64,000 nt of DNA from JABDLO01 sp041749255 (GCA_041749255.1 JBGTBR010000010.1:1-64000), one strand, 5' to 3'. Positions 54,535-64,000 are shown, counted from the stretch's first letter. Numbers and translations are program-made. Notes: a model not told the origin generated them from the letters alone.

Positions 54535-57360
54535 CTACTCATACTTTACAAACTTCCAGGTATGCAAACCAGACTTCTGAGGTAAGGATAAAAAGTAAAT
54601 TCCTGCCGGGAGGCCTTCCAGTGATATTTTACCTCCATTTGCGGTTACGATATACCGCTTCAAAAATCTGCCATTTATATCCCTAAGAGAAACTTCAACT
54701 TCTTCGCCCAAACCTGAAATGCTTATATTGATAAAATCTTTGGCAGGATTCGGAAATATGTTTGAAGTGGTATGCTTTTGTTCTTCAATACTATTGCTGA
54801 AATCTACTATAACCTCATATGGCACCCTTTCACTTCTACAAGGAATAAAAGGCCTTAGTATATTCCAATTGTAAAAATAAAAGTAATTTTCACCACTCTC
54901 ACTTCCCTCAATGGAAAGTATATTGGATGCAGTATATGGAAAAAAGACAAAATCTTTTACCGTTCTTTCCAGTCGAGGTGAGTGGATGCCTAGTTGTTTC
55001 AGGTTGTACTTTTCGTCGGTAGATATGAAGTATCTTCCCGGGTCTAATTCCAATTCCATCTCAATGGTATTTTTACCGGCTAGTAAAGTTCGTAGCACAG
55101 AATGTAGTGTGTCACCTTTAAAATCTCCAATTATAAAAATCCTGGGAGCTTCAGTATCAGTGTATACATCTACACTTTGTAACACCGTAGTTTCAAAAAC
55201 CTCAAAATGCATGCTTGCATTGATATTATTTCCGGTATATCGATTTTCGCCATACGGAAAAATTGGGCCTGCTTTTAAAGTATCCCGCATCAAAGACACC
55301 TCTCTTTCCACATAATAAATTACACTTTCATACAGTGGAGGAGTTACATATGACGACCCGGTGTGAACAGGATTTTCATCATTTTTCGAAAGAAACCATT
55401 TTACGGCATCACCCTGTAAATAAAGTTCGGCCTTCTCTCCCTTAAATATGGTGTCCTTGAGTACTTCTTCGATCTCTGGTGAAATTACATTTATGTAAAT
55501 ACTATCTAAAGTTCTGAACCCACACGACTGGATCCATTCATACACATAATATCCAGTTACTTCTGGCACTAAATTCGATTCCTGATCATTTTTCATCCAC
55601 GTGAATTGACCTGGAATGTCTGCCGGAAATGAAAGATTCTGTCCTCCACATACTTCTAATATGTCATTGTGAAACACCGTTGCATTCTCAAACACTGTAT
55701 ATTTAGCAATTCGGATCAATTCCGATGGTATCATGCAACCCTCATCACTTATGTAGAAGTAATGCATTGTTCCCGGTCTATCTATGGTAATATCAGAAGA
55801 GTGGTCACCATTATTCCAAATTACACTTTTATATTCCTTGTCGGAATTCAATGTAATTGTTTCGCCCGGACATAGTGTTAGACTTCCATTGGTATGAATC
55901 TTGCCTTTAGGGTATGCACAACTATTTTCATACACAATGTAATGTTCATCGGCTTCGAGATGATGCAATATCTGGCGACCCCCTCCAGGCCAGATTATCA
56001 CAGCTGAATCAATCTGAACATGTTGTCCCAGCCCAAAATAAGCATTGGTACTGTGAACAATGCTATAACCCTGACCTGAACGAATATTTCTCTGCTGTAT
56101 ACCCCATGGACCGTATAGCTTTATCTTTCCCCCAACACCTCTGCTGTTAGACTCTACACCCCTCAGTGAAAATACCAAATGGTGGTTTTCATTTCCTTCA
56201 TTCACATATAGAGCATCAAATCGATTTCCCAATTCTATGACCGGTTTACCAAAAGAACAATACAAGTCAACAAAGCCGTCTCCGTTAACATCTCCGATAG
56301 CAGCTGAATGAATGGGTTGTGTAGAAAAGGCGTTGTGGATAATTTCAAATTTAAAATTACCCAGATTTCTCAATACAATATCCTGGTCACCGGTAAAAAT
56401 GATATCCTCCCATCCGCTATTATTGAGATCAGCTGTCATTACCTGAAAAGCAAAAGTTTCCGGAATTTCAATCTCCAATTCCCTCTCTGTGAAAAATCCA
56501 TCAATATTTTCCAGGATCATATGCCTGTCATAGTGATTGACTATAATGACATCCAAATCTCCATCGTTGTCCAGGTCACTAAATACAGCACTCCACGACT
56601 GATGACCCAAATCCAAGCCTATGGAAGGTGCAATGTCTCTGAAAATGCCATCATCACCACGCTTGTACAATTGATTGATCCGCCTGGGATCCTGATAAGA
56701 AGTGGCTCCTGCTCTGCATTTGGCCATATATAATTCCGGAATTCCATCATCATCAATATCCACCCATTCAGACCCATAATTTCCTGACATATCAGTAGGT
56801 GGATCGGTTGAAAAGTCGATTATATCTGTGGCTTGGCTTAATTTTCCATTTCCGTCATTCATGAATACCCGGCTCATTCCTTCATCGTGGCATAGAAAAA
56901 AGTCATTCATGCCGTCCAGATCGATATCAATAATATTGCATCCCTGACCATATACATGGGAATAAATACTTTGTTTATGAGTAAAAATTCTCAAATCCGG
57001 ATCAAAAGAGAACACTTTCAGGTCATTGTATACACCCGCAGTGAATATCTCAGGAATATTATCATTATCAATGTCTCCAATCGAAAAAGACCATTCTCTT
57101 CCCGGAGATACAGGTTCTGGAGAATATATTACATCCATCACAGCACCCTTACCCCTGTTTATGGCAGTCCACAAGTATCGTCCCTCATTCAAAGTAATCA
57201 GATCATCCGCGTAATCACCATTCATATCCTGAAATCCGATCATCACGGCACTTCTACTTCTTTGGTCTCCCAGATAAGTCGAACTCATATCCTTAAAATG
57301 GATTTGGCCAAACATAAGTTGACACAATACAATCAAAATCAGAGTTACTTCATACCTCAT
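54535..57360 (-). CDS. T9SS-sorted FG-GAP/VCBS and UnbV-ASPIC repeat protein
   Basis: 941 residues from ATG at 57360. Signal peptide (about 1-18, ending MFG-Q), then a beta-propeller of FG-GAP/VCBS repeats with calcium loops (IGDIDNDNIPEIF, DIDDDGIPELYMAK, DLDNDGDLDVIIVN, GDVNGDGFVDLY), then a UnbV/ASPIC domain (about 385-470, LRGVESNSRGVGGKIKLYG and IWPGGGRQ). Later regions are immunoglobulin-like, and the C-terminus has a type A sorting domain (SNIFPNPAKDFINISI ... GIYFLSL), so it is secreted by the type IX system and probably surface-anchored. Residues ahead of M12 of the longer frame are not needed. Confidence 0.9.
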   Translation of the reverse strand: MRYEVTLILIVLCQLMFGQIHFKDMSSTYLGDQRSRSAVMIGFQDMNGDYADDLITLNEGRYLWTAINRGKGAVMDVIYSPEPVSPGREWSFSIGDIDNDNIPEIFTAGVYNDLKVFSFDPDLRIFTHKQSIYSHVYGQGCNIIDIDLDGMNDFFLCHDEGMSRVFMNDGNGKLSQATDIIDFSTDPPTDMSGNYGSEWVDIDDDGIPELYMAKCRAGATSYQDPRRINQLYKRGDDGIFRDIAPSIGLDLGHQSWSAVFSDLDNDGDLDVIIVNHYDRHMILENIDGFFTERELEIEIPETFAFQVMTADLNNSGWEDIIFTGDQDIVLRNLGNFKFEIIHNAFSTQPIHSAAIGDVNGDGFVDLYCSFGKPVIELGNRFDALYVNEGNENHHLVFSLRGVESNSRGVGGKIKLYGPWGIQQRNIRSGQGYSIVHSTNAYFGLGQHVQIDSAVIIWPGGGRQILHHLEADEHYIVYENSCAYPKGKIHTNGSLTLCPGETITLNSDKEYKSVIWNNGDHSSDITIDRPGTMHYFYISDEGCMIPSELIRIAKYTVFENATVFHNDILEVCGGQNLSFPADIPGQFTWMKNDQESNLVPEVTGYYVYEWIQSCGFRTLDSIYINVISPEIEEVLKDTIFKGEKAELYLQGDAVKWFLSKNDENPVHTGSSYVTPPLYESVIYYVEREVSLMRDTLKAGPIFPYGENRYTGNNINASMHFEVFETTVLQSVDVYTDTEAPRIFIIGDFKGDTLHSVLRTLLAGKNTIEMELELDPGRYFISTDEKYNLKQLGIHSPRLERTVKDFVFFPYTASNILSIEGSESGENYFYFYNWNILRPFIPCRSERVPYEVIVDFSNSIEEQKHTTSNIFPNPAKDFINISISGLGEEVEVSLRDINGRFLKRYIVTANGGKISLEGLPAGIYFLSLPQKSGLHTWKFVKYE

Positions 57361-57524
57361 ATTGTATATTTTAAAAAATAAATACCTCACCAAACCAGTA
57401 GAATTTCCATTATTCTATGAAAGACATTTATTTGTCTCAAATATATAACAATTATTTATATATGTATGTTTTTTTTATATAAGTTGATTACTTTTAGTCC
57501 GAAATCAATAAAAGTTCGCGATCC

Positions 57525-58346
57525 TTGAAAACTAGAAATACCAGATCAATAAAATGGGAATTTTACCGCAGGTCGAAGACAAAATTTGACATACACTCCC
57601 CTTTCATATATCAATTTTATAAAAATGTTTTACAGACTTCAGATCAACACGTATTCACTTCCATTGAAAATGAAAGAAAAAAATTATTAAAGGATAATCG
57701 AATCATAGTACAAATTCCTATTGGAGCAGGAAGCAAAAGAAATGCCGTAACCAATAACATTCGAGTCAGGGACATAGCTAAAACTTCAATGTCACCACGG
57801 GGGGACTGTCGGGCACTTCATAGGATCATAAACTTTCTCAATGCCAAAAATATCATTGAACTTGGCACTTCTCTTGGGATATCAACAGCATACATGGCAC
57901 AAGGGAATCCACAATCAATTATTACAACCATTGAAGGAAACCCCCATATATCGATAATTGCCCAGGAAGTTTTTGATCGCTTAAACTTAACCAATATTCA
58001 TTCTATAACCGGTTTGTTTGATGCTGTTTTGGAGGATGTTCTGAAAGATTTCTCTAAAATAGATTTTGCCTACATAGATGGAAACCATTTATACACCCCT
58101 ACCCTGAAGTATTTTAACACTATACTCAAAAAAATTCACCATCAATCCGCAGTGGTCATTGATGATATTTTCTGGTCAGAAGAGATGTACAGAGCCTGGG
58201 TTGATATTCAAAATCATGATGCTGTAATGTGCACCATCGAAACCATGACCAAGGGGTATGTGTTTTTTGACCCTGGATTTGTCCATAAAACACATTTTTC
58301 CTACATACCCTATCAATACAAGCCATGGCGGATAGGTGTATGGTAA
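57525..58346 (+). CDS. Class I SAM-dependent methyltransferase
   Basis: 273 residues from TTG at 57525; no in-frame ATG occurs until well inside the protein. The N-terminus (RSKTKFDIHSPFIYQFY) is that of a Bacteroidota methyltransferase group. The Rossmann motif is IIELGTSLGISTAYMA, followed by TTIEGNPH and FAYIDGNHLYTPTLKYF, VVIDDIFWSEEM, features shared with O-methyltransferases such as caffeoyl-CoA OMT. Substrate unknown. Converges on the zincin lipoprotein with a gap of 4 bases. Confidence 0.85.
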   Translation: MKTRNTRSIKWEFYRRSKTKFDIHSPFIYQFYKNVLQTSDQHVFTSIENERKKLLKDNRIIVQIPIGAGSKRNAVTNNIRVRDIAKTSMSPRGDCRALHRIINFLNAKNIIELGTSLGISTAYMAQGNPQSIITTIEGNPHISIIAQEVFDRLNLTNIHSITGLFDAVLEDVLKDFSKIDFAYIDGNHLYTPTLKYFNTILKKIHHQSAVVIDDIFWSEEMYRAWVDIQNHDAVMCTIETMTKGYVFFDPGFVHKTHFSYIPYQYKPWRIGVW

Positions 58347-58350
58347 GGAA

Positions 58351-59343
58351 TTACAATGTAAACACCTTCACACTTTGAAATTCGATGAAAGTATCAGGCC
58401 CTCTTAAAGATTCAAAAAATGGTGCCCTCATAGGGGTATATTCAAACCAATACAGAAATGCTTCATTCATAAATACGTAATAAAAGTCTCCTTGCTTCCT
58501 CACAGTCATTTTATTCATATTAAACCCTACCTGTTGATCGTATTTGATCACTTGCATTGGACCAAATACTTCTGAACCACTGGAGATATTCAATTCATTG
58601 CCACCATAAAAGAAAATTAAAAAGCTGGTTTGAATGTTGAAGCCTGACCATCTGAATCCTGCAAATGTCAATCCGGTTTGAATCCTCATTTCCACTTCAA
58701 TTTCAAAATCTCCATCTTCGGGAAAAGGAATATTATTGGATTGAAAATCCATGACATTGATTTGGTTGAATATAAGTTGTTTCTGTGATGCCGGAACATC
58801 ATTATAATTTGCACTTATATTTAACCAGTTCGGTGCACCAACAGAAGAATTAAAAAGTTCATCGATATAATAATCTCTCCGGATACCGGAGAAATTGATA
58901 ACAGGTGAAATGCCTTCGGGAAGTGGTGCTCCTCTCATGAGACTTTTCCATTCTCCAGTGGAAAATCTTTGGTTATCATGTGACCTGAAAAGTTCACAGT
59001 GTCCTAATTCATGAAAGATTAATCTTTCGCGGGTGGTTTCATCTGCGTCGAGCCAAAATTGTCTTTTAATGGTAACTATGTGAGAACCTGATGTAGAAGT
59101 TCCTAATTCAGAGCATACACCAGCAGCATCTGTAGGCACATCACCAAACTCTATCACAAGACCAGTATTACTAAAGTCAACTTCTATTCCGCGTTTAGCC
59201 CCTTCCACAATAAACCGGTCTACATAGACCTGAAACTGAGGATCTATGCTGATTTCAGGCGGTTCTTTGCTACAAGAAGCCAGCAAAACTAAAAAGAACA
59301 AACTTGAGTAAATAAAACCCCTATACATAAATAATCTTTTCAT
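58351..59343 (-). CDS. Putative zincin metallopeptidase lipoprotein
   Basis: From ATG at 59343 the product has 330 residues. Lipoprotein signal with VLLASC-S near residue 24. A HExxH motif stands in IFHELGHCELFRSH, followed by another His seven residues later (HExxHxxxxxxH), a metzincin-like zinc site, near residue 108 of the chosen start. A short TSTSGSHIVTIKRQFW segment and a downstream SLMRG are also typical of the Flavobacteria putative metallopeptidases. The C-terminal 150 residues look like a separate beta-rich domain. Function not shown. Its upstream region is repeat island 4. Confidence 0.7.
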   Translation of the reverse strand: MKRLFMYRGFIYSSLFFLVLLASCSKEPPEISIDPQFQVYVDRFIVEGAKRGIEVDFSNTGLVIEFGDVPTDAAGVCSELGTSTSGSHIVTIKRQFWLDADETTRERLIFHELGHCELFRSHDNQRFSTGEWKSLMRGAPLPEGISPVINFSGIRRDYYIDELFNSSVGAPNWLNISANYNDVPASQKQLIFNQINVMDFQSNNIPFPEDGDFEIEVEMRIQTGLTFAGFRWSGFNIQTSFLIFFYGGNELNISSGSEVFGPMQVIKYDQQVGFNMNKMTVRKQGDFYYVFMNEAFLYWFEYTPMRAPFFESLRGPDTFIEFQSVKVFTL

Positions 59344-59478
59344 AGAGTTGAGATAAGTCAAGAAGTACAATTATAACGATATTTGTAATAAAATGGTTAA
59401 AAGTAAAAAGTGAAAAGTAAAAAGTAGAAAGAAGAAAGTTGAAAGTTGAAAGTTGAAAGTGAAAAGTTCGTAGCTCGT

Positions 59479-59602
<124 letters not shown>

Positions 59603-59604
59603 AG

Positions 59605-59643
59605 TTTTGGTTTTAGTTTTAGTTTTAGTTTTAGTTTTAGTTA
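59605..59643. repeat. TTTTAG hexamer array
   Basis: About six tandem copies of GTTTTA. The island 2 counterpart is the AACTAA array at about 9707-9729. Confidence 0.88.
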
Positions 59644-59810
59644 AGTTTCAATTTTCAATTTCAGACTTTCAGACTTTCCGACCTTCGACCTTCAGACTTT
59701 CAGACTTTCCGACTTTCGACTTTCGACTTTCAGACCTGCCGAAGGCTCAACCTTAACCTCAACCTTAACCTCAATCTTATCCTGCCCTTCTCTTTTCATG
59801 AAATATGCTT

Positions 59811-59818
59811 TACCTTTG
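59811..59818 (+). promoter_or_regulatory. TACCTTTG -7 box of xdhC
   Basis: Perfect TAnnTTTG, about 30 bases right of island 4 and 22 bases before the ATG at 59841. The space upstream where a -33 element would lie is directly next to the island, so the array length could affect promoter spacing or supercoiling. Confidence 0.6.
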
Positions 59819-59840
59819 AGAAACCAATGCGTAGATACGA

Positions 59841-60863
59841 ATGAAGGAACACATCGACATAATCAAAGAATGGTCTGGTAAAAATAATCCCATCTGCATA
59901 GTACGGGTAACTCAGACTTGGGGATCTTCACCCAGACCGGTGGGTTCAGTTATGCTCATCAACAATGAGGGTAAACTGGCTGGTTCTGTCAGTGGGGGAT
60001 GTGTAGAAGGGGCAGTGATTAAGCATGCAAACAAGCTTAAACACAGAAGTGAAGCTGCCATGGTGAGTTTTGGAGTATCCGACGAAGAAGCCTGGACAGT
60101 CGGTCTCTCTTGTGGTGGGCAAATTCAGGTATTTTTACAAAGTGCTGATTTTGTAAATGATCCAGTTTGGTCCGGTCTTCTTCATGCGATAGAAAATAAC
60201 CTTCCGGCCATTCTCATTTCCTCCCTCGAAGAAGGAAGTCATACAAATAGTCTCATGGGCGACAAAAGTTTGATTGATGGTGATGACCTACCCTCATATG
60301 TGCAAGATGAGGCTGTCAGGGCTTTTAGTGAACGACGTCACCTCATTGCAGAAATGGATGAAAAGAAATACTTTATTCAGGTTTTCCCCAGAAAAAGCCA
60401 AATACTTATAATTGGAGCTGCTCATATCACAGTTGATCTGGTATCGCTGGCAAAAATGTTTGATTTCGAGACTGTAGTCATTGATCCCAGAGGCTATTTT
60501 ATGGATAAAATGCAATTCACAGATGTTCCGGATTACTTATATAATGCATATCCTTCTGAAGTGCTTCATGATTTCTCATTGGATAACTATACGTACTGTG
60601 CCCTACTATCCCATGACCCTAAAATCGACGATAATGCCTTAGAGATTTTATTGACCAAACCGGTTGCTTATATAGGTGCATTGGGAAGCCGGAAGACACA
60701 TGAAAAACGCGTAAAAAGATTGCAGGACAAAGGTATTTCACAAAATTTGATCGATAAAATACAGGCTCCTATTGGGATCGACATTAATGCAAAATCTGCC
60801 AGAGAAATTGCCTTGTCAGTTATGTCGCAAATGATTGAGGTTAAAAACCGTTTTAACAGGTAG
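59841..60863 (+). CDS. XdhC/CoxI family molybdoenzyme maturation protein
   Basis: 340 residues. XdhC proteins bind molybdenum cofactor and help its sulfuration and insertion into xanthine dehydrogenase or CO dehydrogenase-type enzymes. The N-terminal domain has VRVTQTWGSSPRPVGSVMLIN and GSVSGGCVEGAVI (Cys region); the C-terminal Rossmann-like XdhC_C domain has ILIIGAAHITVDLVSLA, VVIDPR and ALLSHDPKIDD, then YIGALGSRKTHEKRV. Length and order are typical. The neighbour is a MobA-like gene, which also serves Mo cofactor. No xanthine dehydrogenase gene is in the window. ATG at 59841. Confidence 0.93.
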   Translation: MKEHIDIIKEWSGKNNPICIVRVTQTWGSSPRPVGSVMLINNEGKLAGSVSGGCVEGAVIKHANKLKHRSEAAMVSFGVSDEEAWTVGLSCGGQIQVFLQSADFVNDPVWSGLLHAIENNLPAILISSLEEGSHTNSLMGDKSLIDGDDLPSYVQDEAVRAFSERRHLIAEMDEKKYFIQVFPRKSQILIIGAAHITVDLVSLAKMFDFETVVIDPRGYFMDKMQFTDVPDYLYNAYPSEVLHDFSLDNYTYCALLSHDPKIDDNALEILLTKPVAYIGALGSRKTHEKRVKRLQDKGISQNLIDKIQAPIGIDINAKSAREIALSVMSQMIEVKNRFNR

Positions 60864-61017
60864 TCTTTATTCAACATGCTTATGAATAAATTCCATTGCA
60901 GGATCTATTTTTTCTTTCCTTTTCAATAAGCCCCCACCAATTGAAAAACTTTGCTCACGAGTAATTGTTGTATTATTTTTAGGCAGCCCATCCTAAAATG
61001 ACATGCACTTTTAAAGA

Positions 61018-62142
61018 ATGATTTCACCTATACACAATAAACACACAAACCTCACAAAGCCTTCCGGAGGGAAGTTTCATAGAAATGAATGGGCTATAAT
61101 GGGTGCTCCATGTGGATACATACAGGAATTGGCAGAAAAAATTTCTATCTCCTGCAAAGGTCTTTCAATTGGTTATATAGATGCCGCTCACGGATCCCCA
61201 AAAATGAGAGTGCCTTTTACAGTTCATTATACAGACTCCATTGGATCACATATTTTTGAAATGCGTTCACAACATATTGAATGGGAATTCCGTCAATACC
61301 TCCAATCTACAGATGTAGTTATTATAAATGGCAATCATTTTTCGGCAAACAAGCAAATCGTTATTATACACCCTGACAAAAAGGAGTCTCTTCGAAAAAA
61401 ACTTGATCAATTGACGGATGTCCAATGCTTTATATTATCCGATGGAGAAGAAGCCATATATTCTTATTTGATTGAATACGATTCTTCATTTAAGAATCTG
61501 CCCGTTTTTCGGTCAACGGATATTTCCAATATATCTCAATTAATTATGGACCAGTACAGGTCACATCTCCCCACTATCAAAGGATTTGTATTGGCTGGCG
61601 GTAAAAGTAGTCGAATGGGAATGGATAAAGCCTTTATTCAGTATCACGGTAAGCCACAAGTAGAATTTATGGCTGATGTATTAAACAAAATTTGTACTGA
61701 AACATATATATCTGTAGCCAATGGAAGTAAATCTCACTACGGTTATAAGATCATTGCGGATACCTTTACAGGTTTAGGTCCATTTGGAGGCATTCTTTCT
61801 GCTTTCAGGAATGATCCTGATGCTACATGGCTTACTGTGGCCACCGATATACCATTGCTTAATTTTGAAACCATTGAAATGTTGGTAAAAAGCAGGAATT
61901 CCGGGAAAGTTGCAACTTGTTTTCACAATCCTGCGACAGGATTCCCTGAACCTCTGATTACTTTGTGGGAACCCCGGGCTTATCCAAGACTTCTGCATTT
62001 TTTAAGTTTGGGTTACGCATGCCCCAGAAAAGTTTTGATCAATAGCGATATAGAAGAATTGGAAATAGAAAATCCTAAAATTTTGTTCAACGCCAACACC
62101 CCGGAAGAAAAAGACGAAATATTAAAAATGATGGGAAAATGA
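61018..62142 (+). CDS. MobA-like molybdenum cofactor nucleotidyltransferase with N-terminal extra domain
   Basis: 374 residues in two parts. The C-terminal half (about 185-374) is a MobA-like NTP transferase: FVLAGGKSSRMGMDKAFIQYHGKP (GGxSxRMGxDK) and LTVATDIPLLNFE, matching MobA/MocA enzymes that attach GMP or CMP to molybdopterin. The N-terminal half (about 1-185) has HRNEWAIMGAPCGYIQELAEKI and GYIDAAHGSP, then VVIINGNHF and QIVIIHPDKKESLRKKLDQL; I recognise it as a Bacteroidota-specific fusion of unknown role, perhaps related to MobB-like P-loop proteins. The gene follows xdhC by 155 bases and agrees with a Mo-cofactor module. Confidence 0.82.
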   Translation: MISPIHNKHTNLTKPSGGKFHRNEWAIMGAPCGYIQELAEKISISCKGLSIGYIDAAHGSPKMRVPFTVHYTDSIGSHIFEMRSQHIEWEFRQYLQSTDVVIINGNHFSANKQIVIIHPDKKESLRKKLDQLTDVQCFILSDGEEAIYSYLIEYDSSFKNLPVFRSTDISNISQLIMDQYRSHLPTIKGFVLAGGKSSRMGMDKAFIQYHGKPQVEFMADVLNKICTETYISVANGSKSHYGYKIIADTFTGLGPFGGILSAFRNDPDATWLTVATDIPLLNFETIEMLVKSRNSGKVATCFHNPATGFPEPLITLWEPRAYPRLLHFLSLGYACPRKVLINSDIEELEIENPKILFNANTPEEKDEILKMMGK

Positions 62143-62398
62143 GAACTTTTTACTTTAATTGAAATGGTACTAACTAATGCAATGATTGGATTTGGTTTAT
62201 AATAAAATCAATTATTTAATCTTGTTTTTCAATTATTAATAAGGAAAAAGCATTTGCTGATGTTCATCTCATTTGAAAAACCCATTACTTTACCTTACAA
62301 ATATTTAAAAACTATTTGTATCCTTGACTTTACAAATGCGAAAACTAAAACTCTATTTTTTATACAAAAAAACTCCATTATTAAATAAAAACCAAACT

Positions 62399-64000
62399 AT
62401 GAAGAAGTCCTTCCTCTCCCTTTTCACGCTTGCACTTCTGATCCATATTATTCATTTATCTCATGCTCAAACGAATCTGGTTCCGGCTCGTTTCGCTTTT
62501 GAAAGTGATTCTGGTTACAATAAAAACATACCTTCACCCCATGGTTATTTGGGTTACGAACTGGGCACCGACTTTACTTTGTATGCCTATGTTGAGCAAT
62601 ACATTAAAGCATTAGCCGCCTCTTCTCCCAGGGTTAGTGTTCATCAGTACGGTTCCACCTATGAAGGGAGAAAACTGTATAGCCTTGTGGTTACCTCAGA
62701 AGAAAATCAAAGGAATATTGACAAAATACTCGAAGTCAATCAAAAGATCGCTCACTCACAAAATCTCACTTCTGATGAAAAACAAGATATACTGGATTCC
62801 CATCCTGTCACCATATCCTTTTCTTACAATATACATGGAAATGAAGCCTCGTCCACAGAAGCTGCCATGCAGGTTGCCTACCAGTTGGCTGCCTCCAATG
62901 ACGACCAGAATATGGAAATTCTTAACAATTCTGTTATATTGATTTTCCCGTGCATCAATCCCGATGGTCGTGACCGATATGTCTATTGGTACAATAGTAT
63001 GCGAAGAAAAACTACCGGCATAGAACCGGCAGACCTCGAGCATCAGGAACCCTGGCCAAATGGGAGAACGAATCATTATTGGTTTGATTTGAATAGGGAC
63101 TGGGTTTGGGGTGTTCATCCTGAGTCACGGGGTCATACCACAGAATATATGAAATGGATGCCTCATCTTCACACCGACTATCACGAAATGGGATATAATG
63201 CCAATTATTTTACTGTCCCAGGCACTACGCCCCGAAATAAATTTTTACCCGATCAGCACGAACCATTGTCAGATACCATCGGACAAGCCAATGCAAAAGC
63301 TTTTGACACCCATAAAATCAATTACTTTACCCGGGAAGCTTTTGATTTCTTTTATCCGGGATACGGCTCCAGCTACCCCAGTGTTATGGGAGCCATAGGC
63401 ATGCTTACCGAACAAGGGGGCATTGGTGCAGGAGTGGCCATTGAAACAGATGATGGCACCACACTTACTTTCAGGCAACGCATATTTGATCATTATCTCA
63501 CCTCCTTTGCCACCATCAGAAAAGCGGTAGAACGGAGGAGGCATTTTTTAGATTACTCCATTGCAGCTCATAATCCGGTCAACAGTAAATCTAATGTAAC
63601 CGCATATATTTTATCTAACAACGGCGATCCTTTTTTAAAGGATGCCATTAGGGTCTTAACTCATCATAAAGTAGAGATCCATGTGGCAGAAAATGACTTT
63701 GCCATCCAGGCTAAGAATTTTCGAACCAATGAATCTTCGAGAACCAATGTAAAAAAGAATGACTACATTATATCAACTCAACAACCCAGGCATCTCCTCA
63801 TCAATAGTATTTTCAACAATACTATGGAAATCGAAGATTCTGTGATGTACGATATGTCTACCTGGTCATTACCCATGGCTTATAACCTGGAATGTTTTGA
63901 AACCACTGTTCCATTGACTGCGTCGTTAAAAAAATTAACCGAGTATAAACCAGTGACAGGCCAAGTAATACAATCCGGAGCAGGGTATGCGTATACCATG
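62399..64000 (+). CDS. M14-family zinc carboxypeptidase, C-terminally cut by window edge
   Basis: From ATG at 62399 the frame is open for 534 codons to the right edge, so the protein is incomplete. Signal peptide (about 1-24, ending LSHAQ). The M14 catalytic part shows YGSTYEGRKLY, FSYNIHGNEASSTEAAM (HxxE, two zinc ligands), INPDGRDRY, DLNRDWVWG and a later HTDYHEMGYNANYF with the third ligand His region. It is a secreted peptidase of the kind common in Bacteroidota. A C-terminal T9SS sorting domain may exist beyond the window. Start and frame agree with the family length. Confidence 0.92.
   Translation, partial: MKKSFLSLFTLALLIHIIHLSHAQTNLVPARFAFESDSGYNKNIPSPHGYLGYELGTDFTLYAYVEQYIKALAASSPRVSVHQYGSTYEGRKLYSLVVTSEENQRNIDKILEVNQKIAHSQNLTSDEKQDILDSHPVTISFSYNIHGNEASSTEAAMQVAYQLAASNDDQNMEILNNSVILIFPCINPDGRDRYVYWYNSMRRKTTGIEPADLEHQEPWPNGRTNHYWFDLNRDWVWGVHPESRGHTTEYMKWMPHLHTDYHEMGYNANYFTVPGTTPRNKFLPDQHEPLSDTIGQANAKAFDTHKINYFTREAFDFFYPGYGSSYPSVMGAIGMLTEQGGIGAGVAIETDDGTTLTFRQRIFDHYLTSFATIRKAVERRRHFLDYSIAAHNPVNSKSNVTAYILSNNGDPFLKDAIRVLTHHKVEIHVAENDFAIQAKNFRTNESSRTNVKKNDYIISTQQPRHLLINSIFNNTMEIEDSVMYDMSTWSLPMAYNLECFETTVPLTASLKKLTEYKPVTGQVIQSGAGYAYTM

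Overview
The window is a 64 kb stretch of chromosome from a member of the Bacteroidota, most likely a Saprospiraceae/Chitinophagia-type environmental lineage. Supporting signs are the low G+C content, promoters of the TAnnTTTG type, lack of clear Shine-Dalgarno sequences, a protein with a type IX secretion C-terminal sorting domain, an OmpA protein with thrombospondin type 3 repeats, and typical Bacteroidota families (DUF4199, DUF4197, BT_3928-type DoxX protein, TlpA-like lipoprotein, long NusB). The exact genus cannot be read from the sequence.

Layout. 1-69: the 5' end of an IS1634-type transposase cut by the window edge. 0.5-16.4 kb: an outer membrane protein, lipA, a CPA2 antiporter, two Na/Pi cotransporters and a PiT-like transporter, lepA, a degenerate Nudix regulator, a TrmH-type methyltransferase and pyrG. 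16.6-33 kb: dnaK, panB, mltG, guaA with a periplasmic-binding lipoprotein, nusB, a DoxX/BT_3928 protein, a TlpA-type thioredoxin lipoprotein, a saccharopine/alanine dehydrogenase-like enzyme, a DoxX-like membrane protein, and tRNA-Ala(GGC) with its terminator. 33.7-38.5 kb: two VOC proteins flank an outer membrane barrel protein and a small arsenosugar-type locus (DUF547, carboxymuconolactone decarboxylase-like protein, TIGR04282-like and TIGR04283-like transferases) that lacks arsM and arsS here. 38.7-49.8 kb: TPR protein and ribH, an MBL hydrolase, dihydroorotase, purK-purE-membrane protein, a YtcJ-type amidohydrolase, a Zn-ribbon protein. 49.9-64 kb: DUF4197, OmpA/TSP3, small TPR, FAD amine oxidase-like enzyme, a large T9SS-sorted UnbV/ASPIC protein, a methyltransferase, a zincin-like lipoprotein, XdhC plus a MobA-like fusion (molybdenum cofactor maturation), and a truncated M14 carboxypeptidase at the right edge.

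The most unusual content is intergenic. Four islands (about 6.35-6.64, 9.44-9.89, 27.64-28.30 and 59.40-59.78 kb) are mosaics of short tandem arrays with periods of 6, 7 or 8 bases. Islands 2 and 4 carry the same modules in the same order but in opposite orientation, so they are two copies of one composite dispersed element whose sub-arrays differ in copy number. Islands 1 and 3 share parts of the vocabulary, and three of the islands run directly up to the stop codon of a gene. I know of no named family for this element.

A second recurring feature is that several housekeeping genes (lipA, lepA, guaA, and the transposase) have a TAnnTTTG box only 4-6 bases before the start codon, which predicts leaderless mRNAs. 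Most other genes are ordinary housekeeping or envelope functions.
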